DNA of 64,000 nucleotides from Yersinia massiliensis (GTDB lineage Bacteria; Pseudomonadota; Gammaproteobacteria; Enterobacterales; Enterobacteriaceae): NCBI RefSeq assembly GCF_003048255.1, contig NZ_CP028487.1, positions 2,542,001 to 2,606,000 of the forward strand, read 5' to 3'. Shown piece by piece: positions 61,433 to 64,000 of this stretch (position 1 is its first letter; each line of letters starts with the position of its first letter). The notes under the pieces were generated by a model. It saw only the letters and a program-made list of their open reading frames with translations, ran no database searches and was not told where the DNA came from. The position numbers and the translations under genes were made by a program.

Positions 61433-62074
61433 TTATGCAGTAGCACCCGCAACAGCTTGTTTCGCTAATTCAGTGATACGCGCATAGTCACCATTTTCCA
61501 ACGCATCAGCAGGAACCAACCATGAACCACCAATGCACAGTACACTTTTCAGCGCCAGATAATCACGGTAATTGTTTGGTGTAATGCCACCGGTTGGGCA
61601 GAAACGCACTTGGGAGAATGGACCACCGATGGCTTGCAGTGCTTTAACACCGCCATTCGCTTCAGCTGGGAAGAATTTAAACTCACGCAGACCATAGCTC
61701 ATGCCGAGCATTAACTCTGAAACAGTACTGATCCCTGGGATCAATGGGATATCACCTTCAGTGGCCGCTTTGAGCAATTCATCTGTTAACCCTGGGCTAA
61801 TAGCAAACTGAGCACCTGCGTCAACGACGTCAGCTAGCTGCTGCGGGTTCAGTACGGTACCGGCACCCACAATCGCTTCTGGGACTTCTTTGGCGATGGC
61901 ACGAATGGCTTCAACAGCACAAGAGGTGCGTAGCGTCACTTCCAACACCCGAACGCCACCTGCTACCAAGGCTTTTGCCAAAGGTACAGCTTGCTCAAGC
62001 TTGTTAATCACAATCACCGGGACAACGGGGCCTGCGGTCATGATCTGTTCTGCGCTCGTTTTCCAGCTTTTCAT
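61433..62074 (-). CDS. eda: KDPG/KHG aldolase (Eda)
   Basis: Cleaves 2-keto-3-deoxy-6-phosphogluconate to pyruvate and glyceraldehyde 3-phosphate; also acts on 4-hydroxy-2-oxoglutarate. 213 residues. The Schiff-base lysine is Lys133 in [10 protein letters not shown], and Glu45 in VLEVTLRT is the acid/base residue. Downstream of zwf on the same strand but without edd between them, so KDPG must come from edd elsewhere or from hexuronate breakdown. Confidence 0.97.
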   Translation of the reverse strand: MKSWKTSAEQIMTAGPVVPVIVINKLEQAVPLAKALVAGGVRVLEVTLRTSCAVEAIRAIAKEVPEAIVGAGTVLNPQQLADVVDAGAQFAISPGLTDELLKAATEGDIPLIPGISTVSELMLGMSYGLREFKFFPAEANGGVKALQAIGGPFSQVRFCPTGGITPNNYRDYLALKSVLCIGGSWLVPADALENGDYARITELAKQAVAGATA

Positions 62075-62256
62075 CAGTTGTTATCTCCACTTATGCCGAT
62101 TGGCATGTACTCACCCGAAGGTGCCAGTTGAAATATGGCACGCAGAATATTCACAGATGCTTTCCGCCTGCCATAAAGAATCAGATTGCGAGCCAGCTAA
62201 CAGCTCTTTATTATTGCGTGGGCTTCCTGCCCCTAGCTGCCCGCCCTACTTCCTTG

Positions 62257-62292
62257 GCGGTGGCACGCCACCTAAATAGCGGGAGGTGGCGT
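62257..62292 (-). promoter_or_regulatory. Alternative hairpins in the zwf-eda gap
   Basis: GGTGGC-AC-GCCACC (62259-62272) overlaps a second possible stem ACGCCACCT/AGGTGGCGT (62265-62273 with 62284-62292). The two structures exclude each other. They lie 21 bases after the zwf stop and 180 before eda; there is no T-run. A terminator or processing signal is possible. Confidence 0.45.
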
Positions 62293-62312
62293 AACTTGTT
62301 AGGACGAGTAGC

Positions 62313-63797
62313 CTACTCGAACTCGTTCCAAGAACGGCCATCACGGGTAATCATGGCAACGGATGCCACTGGCCCCCATGTACCAGCTTGATACGGCTTC
62401 GGCGCTTCGTTATCAGCAGCCCATGCATCCATGATGGAGTCTACCCACTTCCAAGCCTCTTCGACTTCATCACGACGAACGAACAGTGCTTGGATCCCAC
62501 GCATGGTTTCCAGCAGCAGGCGCTCGTAGGCATCTGCGAGATGCTTCTCGTTAAAAGTTTTAGAGAAACTGAGGTCAAGTTTGGTGGTTTGCAGGCGGTG
62601 CTTATGTTCCAGACCTGGCACCTTATTCAGCACTTCGATCTCAATGCCTTCATCTGGCTGCAAACGAATGGTCAGCTTGTTTTGCGGCAGTTGTTGGTAG
62701 GACTCACGGAATAAGTTCAGCGCAGGGTTTTTGAAGTAGACCACGACTTCAGAACACTTACTTGGCAAACGCTTACCGGTTCTCAAATAGAACGGCACTC
62801 CAGCCCATCGCCAGTCATCGATATCAACACGGATAGACACGAACGTCTCAGTGTTGCTGCTCTTGTTGGCCCCTTCCTCTTCCAGATAGCCGGGGACTTT
62901 GTTGCCCTGTACAAATCCAGCTGTGTATTGGCCGCGTACAGTGGTCTCTCGCACGTTGGTATGATCGATGCGACGTAGTGATCGCAGCACTTTCACTTTC
63001 TCGTCACGGATACGGTCAGTACTTAAATCCGCAGGGGGTGACATGGCGATCATGGTCAGAATTTGCAGCAGATGGTTTTGGATCATGTCACGCATCTGGC
63101 CAGCCTGATCAAAATAGCCCCAGCGCCCTTCAATCCCGACTTCTTCTGCAACCGTAATCTGCACATGGTCTATCGTGCGGTTATCCCAGTTGGAGGCAAA
63201 CAATGAGTTAGCGAACCGCAGTGCCAACAGGTTCAACACCGTTTCTTTACCCAAGTAGTGGTCGATACGGTAAACCTGACATTCGTTGAAGTATTCGGCG
63301 ACCTGATCGTTAATCACCCGCGAAGACGCTAAATCCGTCCCCAGTGGTTTTTCCATGACGACACGGCTTGGTTCTTTATTCAGCCCCGCTTCTCCCAATC
63401 CTTTGCAAACTGCACCAAAGGTACTGGGTGGCATGGCGAAGTAGTTAATAGTGGTGCGATTTTTTTGGTCTAACATTTTACCTAGTTTGGCAAAATGCTT
63501 GCTGTCGTTGACATCTAAATTACAGAAATCGAGACGTGAACTGAGCTTTTGCCACAATTCATCATCTAACTTCTCTTTCATAAAGGTATCGAGGGCTTCT
63601 TTTACCACGGCTGTGTACGCGTCTTTATCCCATTCGGCACGGCCTACACCGATGATCCGAGTATCAGGGTGGATATGACCCGCTTTCTCTAATTGGTAAA
63701 GGGAAGGCAGCAGTTTGCGGCGAGCCAAGTCTCCCTTAGCGCCGAAAATCACCAGATCACACGCCTGGGCTGCTTGGGCTGTATTAGTTACCGCCAT
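62313..63797 (-). CDS. zwf: Glucose-6-phosphate 1-dehydrogenase
   Basis: Oxidises glucose 6-phosphate to 6-phosphogluconolactone with NADP+, the entry to the pentose phosphate and Entner-Doudoroff pathways. 494 residues. N-terminal dinucleotide motif FGAKGDLARRKLLPSLY; active-site block RIDHYLGKETV. Ribosome site CGAGGAG before the ATG. The frame is intact. Early physiological work reported missing G6PD activity in Y. pestis, so an intact frame does not prove activity. Confidence 0.96.
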   Translation of the reverse strand: MAVTNTAQAAQACDLVIFGAKGDLARRKLLPSLYQLEKAGHIHPDTRIIGVGRAEWDKDAYTAVVKEALDTFMKEKLDDELWQKLSSRLDFCNLDVNDSKHFAKLGKMLDQKNRTTINYFAMPPSTFGAVCKGLGEAGLNKEPSRVVMEKPLGTDLASSRVINDQVAEYFNECQVYRIDHYLGKETVLNLLALRFANSLFASNWDNRTIDHVQITVAEEVGIEGRWGYFDQAGQMRDMIQNHLLQILTMIAMSPPADLSTDRIRDEKVKVLRSLRRIDHTNVRETTVRGQYTAGFVQGNKVPGYLEEEGANKSSNTETFVSIRVDIDDWRWAGVPFYLRTGKRLPSKCSEVVVYFKNPALNLFRESYQQLPQNKLTIRLQPDEGIEIEVLNKVPGLEHKHRLQTTKLDLSFSKTFNEKHLADAYERLLLETMRGIQALFVRRDEVEEAWKWVDSIMDAWAADNEAPKPYQAGTWGPVASVAMITRDGRSWNEFE

Positions 63798-63822
63798 GTT
63801 ATTCTCCTCGTTGCAGGATATT

Positions 63823-63837
63823 TGTAATTTTCTTACA
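63823..63837 (-). promoter_or_regulatory. HexR-type operator upstream of zwf
   Basis: TGTAATTTTCTTACA (minus strand TGTAAGAAAATTACA) closely matches the HexR motif TGTAATTAAATTACA. It lies 26-40 bases before the zwf ATG, within or near the leader, suiting repression relieved by KDPG. hexR would be expected to the right, outside the window. Confidence 0.65.
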
Positions 63838-64000
63838 TTACTAATGTACTCTCTTTGACTATAGCCAGTAAACCCAGATAAAAGCAGGTCAAAAAAGGTT
63901 AAAAAATATCCATTCAGGCGGCAGGCCGCGTCAAATCAGGCGGCGCTACTTGAAAATGTAATTTTATGACGATTTTGACTACTATTTACCATTATGAAAA

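Overview
The window is a stretch of enterobacterial chromosome, most probably from the Yersinia pestis / Y. pseudotuberculosis group. Protein sequences and gene order follow the E. coli K-12 ydhC-cfa-ribC-mdtK-pykF-lpp-suf-ydiIJK-ppsA-aroH region closely. The divergence, ERIC-type repeats, the arn operon next to btuD/nlpC and an extra secreted M60-type metalloprotease suggest Yersinia. All family names come from recognising sequences and motifs by eye; no database search was run. I see no phage, insertion sequence, CRISPR array, toxin cluster or plasmid-like segment.

Layout. 1-5.2 kb: the end of punC, then cfa, ribE, mdtK and two identical tRNA-Val genes. 5.2-9.1 kb: pykF with a Cra-type operator, lpp, and the L,D-transpeptidase ldtE. 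9.4-15.4 kb: the Fe-S assembly operon sufABCDSE on the minus strand, headed by a perfect Fur-type palindrome. 15.4-26.7 kb: menI, a tandem ERIC array, ydiJ, ydiK, the small RNA rprA, ppsA/ppsR and aroH. 26.7-29.9 kb: selO, lplA and nlpC. 30-37.5 kb: the complete arnBCADTEF operon, which adds 4-amino-4-deoxy-L-arabinose to lipid A, with a PhoP box and an overlapping PmrA-like site. 37.7-41.8 kb: btuCED, a DUF2502-type protein and a second NlpC/P60 peptidase. 41.8-49.7 kb: fadR, nhaB, dsbB, ycgNML and minCDE. 49.9-57.9 kb: rnd, fadD with a FadR operator, yeaY, tsaB, yoaA, yoaB and mdtJI. 58-64 kb: the secreted M60-like protease, eda and zwf with a HexR-type operator.

How the genes work together. 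Carbon-flux control recurs: pykF and ppsA are opposing PEP/pyruvate enzymes, both with Cra-like sites. PpsR regulates PpsA. zwf and eda sit together without edd, and zwf has a HexR-type palindrome. The cell envelope is the second theme (lpp, ldtE, nlpC, the C40 peptidase, arn, cfa, dsbB, minCDE). Fatty-acid control links fadR to the operator seen at fadD within the same window. Iron and redox are served by suf.

Most of the window is conserved core genome. The least ordinary items are the M60-like protease with two C-terminal repeat modules in an isolated, AT-rich setting, the threefold ERIC array, an internally deleted ERIC copy beside a full one, a hexapeptide repeat in SufD, and the gene-free segment with a terminator-like hairpin across the Fur box from sufA. 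I did not find a clearly new multi-gene system.
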